Below are positions 6,499 through 12,579 of a stretch of 16,864 nt of DNA, in pieces (position 1 is the stretch's first letter; the number at the start of each line of letters is the position of its first letter). The stretch comes from Candidatus Saccharimonadota bacterium (GTDB lineage: Bacteria; Patescibacteriota; Saccharimonadia; Saccharimonadales; SLHW01), in contig SLHW01000035.1 in NCBI GenBank assembly GCA_007135955.1, forward strand, positions 1 to 16,864, read 5' to 3'. Below the pieces are notes generated by a model. That model had not been told where the DNA came from. It ran no database searches and was given only the letters and a program-made list of their open reading frames with translations. The translations under genes were made by a program, and so were the position numbers.

Positions 6499-7321
6499 AC
6501 AAATTGTTAATTTCGATGTAGAGGGCTATAAACCAGAGGTAGCGGACGTTGGCGGCAAAGGTGCTTCACTGATTAAGCTTTACCAAGCTGGTATCCCTGT
6601 ACCTAATGGGTTTGTTGTCACGACAAGTGCGTATAACGAATTCCACGAACAAGGACTACCAGACAGCTTTCAAAATATACTTCTTGAGGCATTTGATTCA
6701 CTTGGGGCACAACGTGTTGCTGTTCGTTCATCTGCCATTTCGGAAGACTCTGACACCGCTTCCTGGGCAGGTCAATTCGAAAGCTTTATGAATGTCACGA
6801 GAGATACGCTCGTTGAAAGTATCAAAAAATGCTGGGCTTCGGTAGATGATGCTTTATCGTATGCTGAAACCCAAAATACATCTGGCGATGGTCTTTCGAT
6901 TGCCGTCGTTGTGCAAAAAATGGTTGATAGTGATATGGCTGGCGTCGCTTTTAGTGTTAATCCTATAAACCATGACTCGAATCAAATAATGATTGAGGCT
7001 ACGTATGGTCTTGGTGAACTGCTTGTACAGGGCATGGTAAATCCAGACAACTACGTGATTTCAAAAAGTGACGGCAGTATTGCGAGTAAACATATATCAA
7101 CTAAAGCGGTGATGCTTGCCTATAAGGATGGAGAGACTCAACAAGTACCTGTGGACGAAGAATTACAGGACACGCCGTGTCTAAGTGAAGGTCAGCTCTC
7201 TGAACTTGGTCAGATGGTAAGTAGCATTGAGCAGTACTATGGCACACCGCAAGACATTGAGTTTGCTTATAGTAACAATGTGCTTAATATTGTTCAGTCA
7301 CGATCTATCACGACTATTTAA
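6485..7321 (+). CDS. Stand-alone PPDK_N-type ATP-grasp domain (split PEP synthase/dikinase subunit)
   Basis: This 278-aa protein starts at ATG 6485, inside the end of the previous gene; no good ribosome binding site is visible, so translation probably depends on coupling. The whole chain is the nucleotide-binding domain of PEP synthase/PPDK-like dikinases: GGKGASL (23-29), GIPVPNGFVVTTSAY (36-50), VRSSAISEDSDTASWAGQFES (80-100), VVVQKMVDSDMAGVAFSVNP (141-160), IEATYGLGE (170-178) and the C-terminal DIEFAY...IVQSRSIT. Residues for ATP binding such as K25, R81, E171, E259 and Q271 are present. The protein stops exactly where the swivel (His) domain would begin in PEP synthase; that domain is found on the GHKL fusion at 3162-4424. 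Expected chemistry is transfer of the beta phosphate of ATP to H379 of that protein. The acceptor is unknown, since no PEP/pyruvate domain is encoded. Confidence 0.92.
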   Translation: MPQAEQIVNFDVEGYKPEVADVGGKGASLIKLYQAGIPVPNGFVVTTSAYNEFHEQGLPDSFQNILLEAFDSLGAQRVAVRSSAISEDSDTASWAGQFESFMNVTRDTLVESIKKCWASVDDALSYAETQNTSGDGLSIAVVVQKMVDSDMAGVAFSVNPINHDSNQIMIEATYGLGELLVQGMVNPDNYVISKSDGSIASKHISTKAVMLAYKDGETQQVPVDEELQDTPCLSEGQLSELGQMVSSIEQYYGTPQDIEFAYSNNVLNIVQSRSITTI

Positions 7322-7347
7322 CTACAGCATGAATTAACTCAGAACAG

Positions 7348-8688
7348 ATGATTAAATCAAAACTTTCTCCCGATATAGCTACTGACGAGTATTATTACTT
7401 CTTTACTATGCTCACAGACCGTTTTATTCCACTTATAGATATGTGGCAAAAAGGACTAGAGAAGCGATTTGAAAAGAAGTTCAAGCCCATATATATTCTG
7501 CCGTTTTATCACAATCACTTCTTTGAAGAAGAAAACTACATAGTACTCAATGAATGGCTAGAAGACGTGCACAAGCAGATGAATCGTACAGACATCATGA
7601 ACCTTATATACCCCGAAGACCTTAACAAGCAATTCTCTAAATCCAGTGAAATCAAGGAGCTTAGCGAAAAGCTTATAAAGAAACAAGGTAAGGTATTTGT
7701 CCTTAGCTTTAGTAACGTATGGTTTGAACTGGATAATCCGAATATGGTATTGCTCGGTCCTGATCCTAAAATAGCCGCACTATATGATGCTAAAATTGAA
7801 CACTATCGTACTTTTGAAAAACTTGGGATAGAGACTGTTCCGACCACCGTCTACAATGATGTTCAGGAGTTAGTAGACAAGCAAAACGAGTATCCCTTTT
7901 TCATTTCTGCTATGTATTCGTCAGGTGGAATTGAGAGCAAAGCCATATTTACAACCCAAGACCTAGAAAACTACTATTCTCATCTTAGAGAAGTAAATAA
8001 AAACGAACCACTTATTGTAACAAGTTACCTTGATGATGTCGTATTAGCTCCAAACTCTAGTGGAATTATTACGAGTGAGAATGATGTAACGGTAGTATGT
8101 ATCTCCGACCAAATACTTCGAGACAATAGGTACATGGGTAATATCTATCCATCACAGGCTCACTCGGAGTACATTGAGCAAATTAAGGAAATGACTATAA
8201 GTGTGGGAATGCACCTAGCCAAGCAAGGCTTTCGTGGACTTTTTGGGATAGACTTCCTGATTACTAAGTCTGGTAAGTGCTACCCTGTTGACCTAAACCC
8301 AAGAAGACAAGGTGGTTATTACTGTATAGCTATGTCTTCTAAAATTGACCTGATTGACTTGGAACTAGCAATTATTTTTGATGAGCCAATTCCAAAAATA
8401 TCATACGAAGACTTCCAAGTGGATTACTGCTGGGCACACAGTAAATTAACACCGTACCACCCTAATATGAGGATAATTGACGAATTTAGCTTAGGTAGTC
8501 CATCCGAACCCTTTAAGACAATCGGTGCCACTTTCAAGGCTATCTATTATCCAAAAGACAATACTCTAATGGTAGGTAATCCTGGATTCTATTTAACAAG
8601 CGGCAATTCATACGAGGAAGTGAAGATACGGATATTCGAGGAGACCGAAGAAATCATCTCCAAAAGTTACGAACTTTACGAAGGCTAG
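7348..8688 (+). CDS. ATP-grasp family ligase-like enzyme
   Basis: This 446-aa protein starts at ATG 7348, 26 nt after the previous stop, with no strong ribosome binding site. Residues 1-135 look like a pre-ATP-grasp Rossmann-like region (YILPFYHNHFF; FVLSFSNVWF). Then come NMVLLGPDPKIAALYDAK (132-149), a Gly-rich loop SSGGIESKAIF (191-201), and the ATP-grasp C-terminal signature FRGLFGIDFLI (295-305) with YPVDLNPRRQGG (312-323), where D315 and N317 would bind Mg-ATP. The tail (345-446) adds an extra domain. ATP-grasp ligases activate a carboxylate as an acyl phosphate and join it to an amine or thiol; several act in peptide modification and amino-acid ligation. The substrate cannot be read from the sequence. 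As last gene of the cargo operon, it may finish or use the product of the split dikinase. Confidence 0.82.
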   Translation: MIKSKLSPDIATDEYYYFFTMLTDRFIPLIDMWQKGLEKRFEKKFKPIYILPFYHNHFFEEENYIVLNEWLEDVHKQMNRTDIMNLIYPEDLNKQFSKSSEIKELSEKLIKKQGKVFVLSFSNVWFELDNPNMVLLGPDPKIAALYDAKIEHYRTFEKLGIETVPTTVYNDVQELVDKQNEYPFFISAMYSSGGIESKAIFTTQDLENYYSHLREVNKNEPLIVTSYLDDVVLAPNSSGIITSENDVTVVCISDQILRDNRYMGNIYPSQAHSEYIEQIKEMTISVGMHLAKQGFRGLFGIDFLITKSGKCYPVDLNPRRQGGYYCIAMSSKIDLIDLELAIIFDEPIPKISYEDFQVDYCWAHSKLTPYHPNMRIIDEFSLGSPSEPFKTIGATFKAIYYPKDNTLMVGNPGFYLTSGNSYEEVKIRIFEETEEIISKSYELYEG

Positions 8689-8909
8689 GGTTTTACCCAA
8701 CCTTCGCACTAAAACCTCTCCTACGACCCCTGGAACGCTTACAGAGGGTATTAAAAGTGGTTCATCTTTTATACACAATAATTAACCAGTAATGCTACGA
8801 AAATTTTATTACCAGATTTTATGTTACGAACGCTATTTGTCATTGCTCACGTGGGCTACTGCAAAAAACTGCTATATATGGCGGATAATCCCATAAATTA
8901 GGCATAGTG
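8679..8909 (+). other. Intergenic stretch after the cargo operon
   Basis: A hairpin straddles the operon's stop codon: CGAAGG (8679-8684)/CCTTCG (8701-8706) enclosing GGGT (8688-8691)/ACCC (8695-8698). No T run follows, so it is not a clear intrinsic terminator; it may protect the 3' end or reduce read-through. The remaining AT-rich sequence to 8909 holds no gene that I can support. Confidence 0.35.
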
Positions 8910-8915
8910 TATAAT
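8910..8915 (+). promoter_or_regulatory. -10 box of the large structured RNA
   Basis: A perfect TATAAT, with no good -35 at 17 bp, puts transcription start at about 8921-8922, just before the 5' strand (8930-8940) of the closing helix of the RNA. Confidence 0.6.
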
Positions 8916-8920
8916 AAGAA

Positions 8921-9491
8921 GTGTAATAAGTTAGACTTTTACAGAGGCACGTCACGCTGCTAGAGAAGACCGTACAAGGTATAGTATCGAAGCAAGAGAG
9001 GGAGCATAACCCTCAATAGCCGTGAAGAAGTAATCTATCGTAGAACTTGCGAGGGCAGCAATGGTCTTATGCGGTTAGCGAACAGGTTGGGTGACGTGTT
9101 TTGACACTAAAGGTGGTGTAGGTAGACAATCCCACCCTGTGGCGTAGGGCCAGTGTCATTGTTGAAGGGTTGACGGCCTAACGGCGGGAACTATCGACAT
9201 AACCTCTACTTCTTCAAGAGTAACGTGCAGACAACTTCTGACGCTTGGGGATAGTAGGGGTAGTGTCTCAAAATCTCAGAGCCTTCAACAAGAACTAAGG
9301 TTCTCTGTAACTGTACCAACTCTATTCTGAGTCCGAGAAAACCCAGAAATCTCCATAAACAGTGAGCGAAGCGAACGGTAAGTAACCGAAGGTTACGCTA
9401 CAGATACCCAGGATTGGGAACGTGCCAACAAACTTCAAAAAAGTCTGACCAAGATTCCGACGTAGCGTTCTGCTGTAATCGTCGGTTTTTT
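8921..9491 (+). ncRNA. Large (~570 nt) structured non-coding RNA, ROOL/GOLLD-like candidate
   Basis: No reading frame of note lies here, but base pairing is dense. The 5' and 3' ends close as an 11-bp helix (8930-8940 with 9439-9449, one G-U). Inside are CACGTCAC (8948-8955)/GTGACGTG (9091-9098); a 10-bp helix TGAAGAAGTA (9023-9032)/TACTTCTTCA (9207-9216) that crosses it as a pseudoknot; GAGGG/CCCTC (8998-9014) within GCAAG/CTTGC (8992-8996, 9046-9050); TGACACT (9102-9108)/AGTGTCA (9152-9158) enclosing GGTGG/CCACC; CAGAG-CCTT/AAGG-TT-CTCTG (9277-9307); and GTAACC-GAA-GGTTAC (9382-9396). A -10 box precedes it and a terminator follows. Size, mobile-element location, nearby tRNA and architecture recall the ROOL and GOLLD families, which occur in phages and prophages and can assemble into RNA-only multimers. 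OLE, tmRNA, RNase P RNA and group I or II intron signatures were not seen. Family membership is not proven. Confidence 0.72.
9457..9491 (+). terminator. Intrinsic terminator of the large RNA
   Basis: CCGACG (9457-9462) pairs with CGTCGG (9480-9485), followed directly by TTTTTT. It begins 7 nt after the closing helix of the RNA. Confidence 0.9.
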
Positions 9492-9548
9492 ATTTTCTCT
9501 CAATTATTGCCTCTAACTACAGGTAAGATAACTGTGATTATTTCATCT

Positions 9549-9570
9549 GCCTCAAGCTGAGGCTTTTTTC
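9549..9570 (+). terminator. Second, back-up intrinsic terminator
   Basis: GCCTCA-AGC-TGAGGC (9549-9563) is a perfect 6-bp stem with a 3-nt loop, followed by T6. With 9457-9491 it makes a tandem terminator insulating the downstream regulator region. Confidence 0.85.
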
Positions 9571-9628
9571 TTTTTTCTCGTGTCATATTTTCATACTAAC
9601 AGGAGTGCTTATCTTACACAAAATTGAA

Positions 9629-9660
9629 GAAAACCCCATAAAAACAAGGGAGTTTTCGCA
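9629..9660 (-). terminator. Possible terminator of the small HTH gene
   Basis: On the reverse strand GAAAACTCCC pairs imperfectly with GGGGTTTTC (one mismatch), followed by TTCAATTTT. It lies about 10 nt after the stop of the reverse-strand HTH gene. Confidence 0.5.
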
Positions 9661-9671
9661 TAACTGTCAGA

Positions 9672-9902
9672 TTAACGGGTCGTAAAGAATGGTGTAGGTA
9701 CTTCGCTTTGGTACTTGTAGGCTTTAACTATCAACTCTGTAAATTCAGGCTCAGTGTTCATGTACCGATAGAACGTGTCCCTTGAAATTTTATTCTTCCG
9801 ACAAGTCTCAGTCACTGAAGCGTTACGCTGAATATCGTCAGCAATGTTAACCAAAGTTAGATAGGTCACCTTGTGCCTATTACTGATGTTCTTTTTAATC
9901 AT
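9672..9902 (-). CDS. Small helix-turn-helix protein, probable element regulator
   Basis: This 76-aa protein starts with ATG at 9902, preceded by GAGGAG at good spacing. Residues about 18-46 (VNIADDIQRNASVTETCRKNKISRDTFYRYM, shown in parts) form a homeodomain-like HTH of the 'phage terminase small subunit / transposase / phBC6A51' type: a helix, then SVTETCRK.NKISRDTFYRYM, in which the recognition helix is SRDTFYRYM. The short tail has no other domain. It is transcribed divergently from the winged-helix-like gene starting at 10012, with a 109-bp shared promoter region between them; such a pair often forms the decision switch of an element. A terminase role is unlikely, as no large subunit is present. 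Precise function unknown. Confidence 0.75.
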   Translation of the reverse strand: MIKKNISNRHKVTYLTLVNIADDIQRNASVTETCRKNKISRDTFYRYMNTEPEFTELIVKAYKYQSEVPTPFFTTR

Positions 9903-9968
9903 TATTCACTCCTCATTTTTGTTTCGTTCATCTCTTTTTATTATGACAGAAGCGTACTTTTGGGCTGA

Positions 9969-9999
9969 TTGGCAATACTATGGGGTTTTCCCGTAAAAT
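9969..9999 (+). promoter_or_regulatory. Predicted promoter of the winged-helix-like gene
   Basis: TTGGCA (9969-9974), a 19-bp spacer and TAAAAT (9994-9999) give a start of transcription around 10006-10012, i.e. a message with almost no leader before ATG 10012. No ribosome binding site is seen. Confidence 0.45.
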
Positions 10000-10011
10000 A
10001 GGTGCATATCT

Positions 10012-10653
10012 ATGAGTGACCCAGACTATCTAGAGCTTAAACTCAAGCAAACCGAACTGTTTGTTGCACGACAGATTTTTGACGAACTAAACCGAAGCCA
10101 CAAGCCAGACTTATACATTCAACAACTACCGCTAAGCAATATCGGTGATGACGATTACAGCTTTCGAGATTTTCACTATCAAAGCATGGGGCTACAACGA
10201 CTGGTAGACAAAAAACTTATCCAGATTCTCAACCCTAATAACCACCTTAAAATTGGCACAAGTATTCACATCGTAGACGTCCCGACTTTCAAAACCTTTT
10301 ATACTGAATTGTTCGAGTCGATCCCTTCAACTGGTCACGGTGCTAGGATTATTTATTGCAAAAGAACTGGCAAAGGTAAGGTCAACGGCAACATTTTCAG
10401 GCTAAACCGTCGCAGCAGAAACCGTAAAGTATTTGAGTATCTCGTCAAACGCCCGAATCAATATGTGACTAAAAACAAGCTATGGGTAATCGCTGGTGAA
10501 AAAGGCAAGTTCGATGAACAGTCAACATACCATGTCCATATCTTCAATGACATAGTGCAAGACCTTCGAGAAGCACTAAAAAATATTAGTCCAAAACAAC
10601 TCCGCCTCAAGAAAAGAGTGATTCTTGACGCAGAGGTCACTCTAACAGATTAA
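10012..10653 (+). CDS. Hypothetical protein with C-terminal winged-helix-like DNA-binding domain
   Basis: This 213-aa soluble protein begins at ATG 10012, with a -10 box ending 12 nt upstream and no Shine-Dalgarno sequence. Residues 1-110 are unrecognised. Residues about 128-200 (FRLNRRSRNRKVFEYLVKRP, NQYVTKNKLWVIAG, FNDIVQDLREALK) follow the layout of an OmpR/PhoB-type winged helix: 'fe.L..l..np.qvvsr..L' and then the helix 'v...i..LR.kl'. It is therefore probably a DNA-binding regulator. Its divergent neighbour encodes a small HTH protein and the integration module lies downstream, so control of excision or of the cargo and RNA genes is plausible, though not shown. Confidence 0.65.
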   Translation: MSDPDYLELKLKQTELFVARQIFDELNRSHKPDLYIQQLPLSNIGDDDYSFRDFHYQSMGLQRLVDKKLIQILNPNNHLKIGTSIHIVDVPTFKTFYTELFESIPSTGHGARIIYCKRTGKGKVNGNIFRLNRRSRNRKVFEYLVKRPNQYVTKNKLWVIAGEKGKFDEQSTYHVHIFNDIVQDLREALKNISPKQLRLKKRVILDAEVTLTD

Positions 10654-10942
10654 ACTCGCCTATTTTTAGGACTTTTGACCTCAAGAAGCCTTTCAATTCT
10701 CACCCTATCTACCCCTGTTAAAAGGCGTATAATTAGAAGCAAGACAATCAAATTAGATTATTTGAAAGTCGCAACAACATAATTAACCAACAGCTAAACG
10801 AAACGGTGGAGCGCCCCGCTCTAACGGCTTGTTCAGTGCATCCAAAAATATTAACCAAACGAGGAGAAATCTTGACAGATAAAACGAAACAAACAGATTA
10901 ACATTGACAAATACTTACAATTAACTAATAATGGAGATTAAC
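10654..10942 (+). promoter_or_regulatory. Control region of the integration module
   Basis: This 289-bp gap contains a perfect TATAAT at 10728-10733 (no good -35), a GAGCG-CCC-CGCTC hairpin in the segment around 10809-10821, and a textbook promoter TTGACA (10904-10909), 17-bp spacer, AATAAT (10927-10932) whose start site would fall at or just before the first HTH gene's ATG (10943). A 9-bp direct repeat GATTAACAT at 10896-10904 and 10936-10944 is spaced exactly 40 bp and brackets this promoter; binding by an element protein is a reasonable guess. A 9-codon frame from TTG 10872 follows GAGGAG (10861-10866) and could be a leader peptide. Confidence 0.55.
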
Positions 10943-11128
10943 ATGGTTAACTACAAATTTTATACAGTCCAGGAAGTCGCAGATATTCTGCAAGTCCACT
11001 GGCAAAGCGTACTCACTTACATTAAGAGCGGTAAGCTAGAAGCCGTGAAATTGGGTAAGGGTTATCGCATAAGCGAAACAGCATTACAGAGATTTATAGC
11101 CGACCACTCTACGAGGAATAAGCGATGA
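10943..11128 (+). CDS. Excisionase-like HTH protein (MerR/HTH_17 fold), first copy
   Basis: This 61-aa protein is taken from ATG 10943 with GGAG at 10933-10936; an ATG at 10931 would overlap the -10 box. The whole protein is one winged-HTH domain of the excisionase/AlpA/HTH_17 type: YTVQEVADILQVHWQSVLTYIKSGKLEAVKLGKGYRISE (in parts), i.e. 'yTv.EvAe.L.vs...v..yi..GkL.a.k.G..yrI...'. Such proteins bind element ends to promote excision or act as repressors. The stop overlaps the start of the next HTH gene (ATGA), which in turn overlaps the integrase gene, so the three genes form one coupled operon. Confidence 0.85.
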   Translation: MVNYKFYTVQEVADILQVHWQSVLTYIKSGKLEAVKLGKGYRISETALQRFIADHSTRNKR

Positions 11129-11340
11129 TGAAAGATTCAACAGAACCTAAAACACAACAACTAAAATTGTTAACGGTACCAGAAGCAGCAAAAGAGCTTC
11201 GAATAAGCAACTGGCTGCTTTATGAGCTAATAAGAAAAGGCCAACTCAAGACACTAACCATTGCCACACGCAGGTTAATTGCCTCTGATGACTTAGCTAA
11301 CTTCATAAACGAACGAAAGGAGCAGGAATATGAAACGTAG
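11125..11340 (+). CDS. Excisionase-like HTH protein, second copy
   Basis: This 71-aa protein starts at ATG 11125 (or 11128), with GAGGA at 11113-11117. Residues about 16-60 form another HTH_17/excisionase domain: LTVPEAAKELRISNWLLYELI, RKGQLKTLTIATRRLIASDDL. It is clearly divergent from the first copy (different N-terminus and recognition helix), so it is an old duplication or separate acquisition. Having two such proteins before the integrase suggests separate roles, for example one as excisionase and one as regulator. It overlaps the integrase start by 11 nt. Confidence 0.83.
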   Translation: MMKDSTEPKTQQLKLLTVPEAAKELRISNWLLYELIRKGQLKTLTIATRRLIASDDLANFINERKEQEYET

Positions 11341-12550
11341 ACGGGGTGAGGGAACGGTCTGTAAGCGTAAAGATGGACGTTATGAGGCAGCAGCATACGT
11401 ACATACACCAACGGGCATTAGACGGGTCCGACGTTATGCTGCTACACGAACCGAAGCAGAGGCATTACTGGTTGAACTAAGGAATAAAAACAGGAGTGGC
11501 TTACTATCAAATACAAAAGAACAAAAGTTAGGCAACTATTTGGATTATTGGCTAACAATTGCTAAATCAAAGTTACGTCCAAACACCTATAGTGGTTATG
11601 AATCTATAGTACGGCTTTATCTCAAACCAGGATTAGGCAATAAATGCTTGGCTAGACTTAGCGTTGCAGATGTTCAGTCACATATACAAAGTCAACTCAA
11701 ATTAGGAGTGTCTACTCGTACAATTCAAAAGCAGCGACTGGTCCTATCAACCGCTCTCAAACGTGCGGAACACGAAGAAATTATTAGCAGGAACGTGGCA
11801 CGACTTGTGGAAATACCACAATATAAGCCAAAAGAAATTGTACCGTGGAATGCAAATCAACTGCGTATATTTTTAGAGTATGCTAGTAACGACCCGCTCT
11901 ACCCAATATTTGTTTTATTATCTTTGTATGGGCTAAGAACAAGTGAAGCGTTAGGTTTATCTTGGCAAAACGTAGATTTTGATAATAAAGTTATTCAGAT
12001 TCGGCAACAGCTACAGTATCATGACAAGTCATTTCACTATTCAGATTTGAAAACTCAAGCTGGACGACGTGATTTGCCGTTACTAGATATTGCTCAGAAA
12101 GTTTTAGAGAATATTCAACGAACAAATAGTGGGCCATTGCCAGACCTGATATTCAAAACTATAAATGATAACCCGATTGATAGACGAAACCTACTCAGGT
12201 CTTTCAAACGCATTAGCAAAGAAGCTGGGCTGCCGTTGATTAGAATGCATGACTTACGACATACAGCTGCCACAATCTTAAAAGATATTGGTGTACAAGC
12301 ACGAGACACCCAGCTAATTTTAGGTCATGCCCATATCACTACAACGCAGCAGATTTATCAACATTCAGGCATAGCAGAACGTGTTTTGATATTGGAACGA
12401 TATGAGCAAGAATTAGTAAGTATAAGTGCCTCTAGCCGTCAATTACAGCCGTCAAGTGATATTCTTGAGCAAGAAACATCTAAAAATAACTTCGGTAGTA
12501 GCAGGTTAATTCAGGCTACCAACCTCAGGCTTATGAGTCCTGCGCTCTAA
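11330..12550 (+). CDS. Tyrosine recombinase (phage-type integrase)
   Basis: This 406-aa protein starts at ATG 11330, with AAGGAG well placed upstream. Residues 1-52 form an arm-binding, AP2/integrase-like domain (RRGEGTVCKRKDGRYEAAAYV). About 64-160 is the SAM-like core-binding domain (LGNYLDYWLTIAKSKLRPNTYSGYE in parts). Residues 170-360 are catalytic, with R203 (YGLRTSEALGL), K241 (LKTQAGRRDLPL), H307 and R310 (RMHDLRHTAAT), H333 (ILGHAHITTTQ) and nucleophile Y343 (QQIYQHSG). All expected residues are present, so it should be active. The attachment core (12522-12539) lies inside its 3' end: the last residues after S403, PAL and the stop, are encoded by the host tRNA 5' half. In the predicted circular form the frame would instead run into 2752-2870, adding 39 residues. 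Two arm sites (12435-12455) also lie within its coding sequence. Confidence 0.96.
   Translation: MKRRRGEGTVCKRKDGRYEAAAYVHTPTGIRRVRRYAATRTEAEALLVELRNKNRSGLLSNTKEQKLGNYLDYWLTIAKSKLRPNTYSGYESIVRLYLKPGLGNKCLARLSVADVQSHIQSQLKLGVSTRTIQKQRLVLSTALKRAEHEEIISRNVARLVEIPQYKPKEIVPWNANQLRIFLEYASNDPLYPIFVLLSLYGLRTSEALGLSWQNVDFDNKVIQIRQQLQYHDKSFHYSDLKTQAGRRDLPLLDIAQKVLENIQRTNSGPLPDLIFKTINDNPIDRRNLLRSFKRISKEAGLPLIRMHDLRHTAATILKDIGVQARDTQLILGHAHITTTQQIYQHSGIAERVLILERYEQELVSISASSRQLQPSSDILEQETSKNNFGSSRLIQATNLRLMSPAL
12435..12455. repeat. Right arm-type integrase sites (two GCCGTCAA, 13-bp period)
   Basis: GCCGTCAA occurs at 12435-12442 and 12448-12455, the same octamer, number, orientation and 13-bp period as at the left end (2838-2858). 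Both copies are embedded in the coding sequence of the integrase tail. The longer stretch CTCTAGCCGTCAA is shared between the ends. Confidence 0.75.
12522..12539. repeat. Right attachment core of the integrated element (direct repeat)
   Basis: Identical over 18 bp to 2734-2751. It is at once the anticodon arm of the split tRNA (reverse strand) and codons 398-404 of the integrase (forward strand). Confidence 0.92.
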
Positions 12551-12569
12551 CCATCTGAGCTACCCTGCC
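12522..12569 (-). pseudogene. 5' half of the split tRNA-Met(CAU) gene
   Basis: On the reverse strand this reads GGCAGGG-TA-GCTC-AGATGGTTA-GAGC-G followed by the anticodon arm with CTCATAA. After the core the sequence departs from a tRNA: the expected T arm TTCAATT and the acceptor match are lost, although GTAGCAGG (complement of a tRNA-like 3' end) survives at 12498-12505. So the element does not rebuild a normal tRNA at this junction. The missing 3' half is at 2705-2751. Confidence 0.9.
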
Positions 12570-12579
12570 ATACGAAATT

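Larger units (their letters stand above)
2734..12539. mobile_element. 9.8-kb integrative element inserted in the anticodon arm of a tRNA-Met gene
   Basis: The element is bounded by 18-bp direct repeats inside the two halves of a split tRNA gene. It carries paired GCCGTCAA arm sites at both ends, a tyrosine recombinase abutting the right end, two excisionase-like HTH proteins, a divergent regulator pair, a large structured RNA, an intact tRNA-Met(CAU) and a five-gene cargo operon. There are no capsid, portal, terminase large-subunit, conjugation or relaxase genes, so it is not a self-sufficient phage or conjugative element as seen; it may be a satellite or a cargo-bearing genomic island. All essential integration signals look intact, suggesting recent activity. 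Confidence 0.9.

Noticed and set aside
9168..9176. TTGACGGC, the reverse complement of the integrase arm octamer, within the large RNA
   Set aside because: Single copy without the 13-bp partner and far from either end; an 8-bp match in 10 kb is easily chance.
8921..9491. Group I or II intron, tmRNA, RNase P RNA or OLE RNA
   Set aside because: No group I core motifs, no domain V-like hairpin with reverse transcriptase, no tmRNA tag frame, no RNase P consensus blocks recognised, and no OLE-associated protein gene nearby.
9672..9902. Phage terminase small subunit
   Set aside because: The HTH type is similar, but no large terminase, portal or capsid gene is in the element; a regulator is more likely.
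12490..12521. Element-supplied 3' part that would restore a working tRNA at the right junction
   Set aside because: Only GTAGCAGG resembles the tRNA 3' end; the T loop lacks TTCAATT, the T stem has mismatches and the acceptor does not pair, so a functional tRNA is unlikely.
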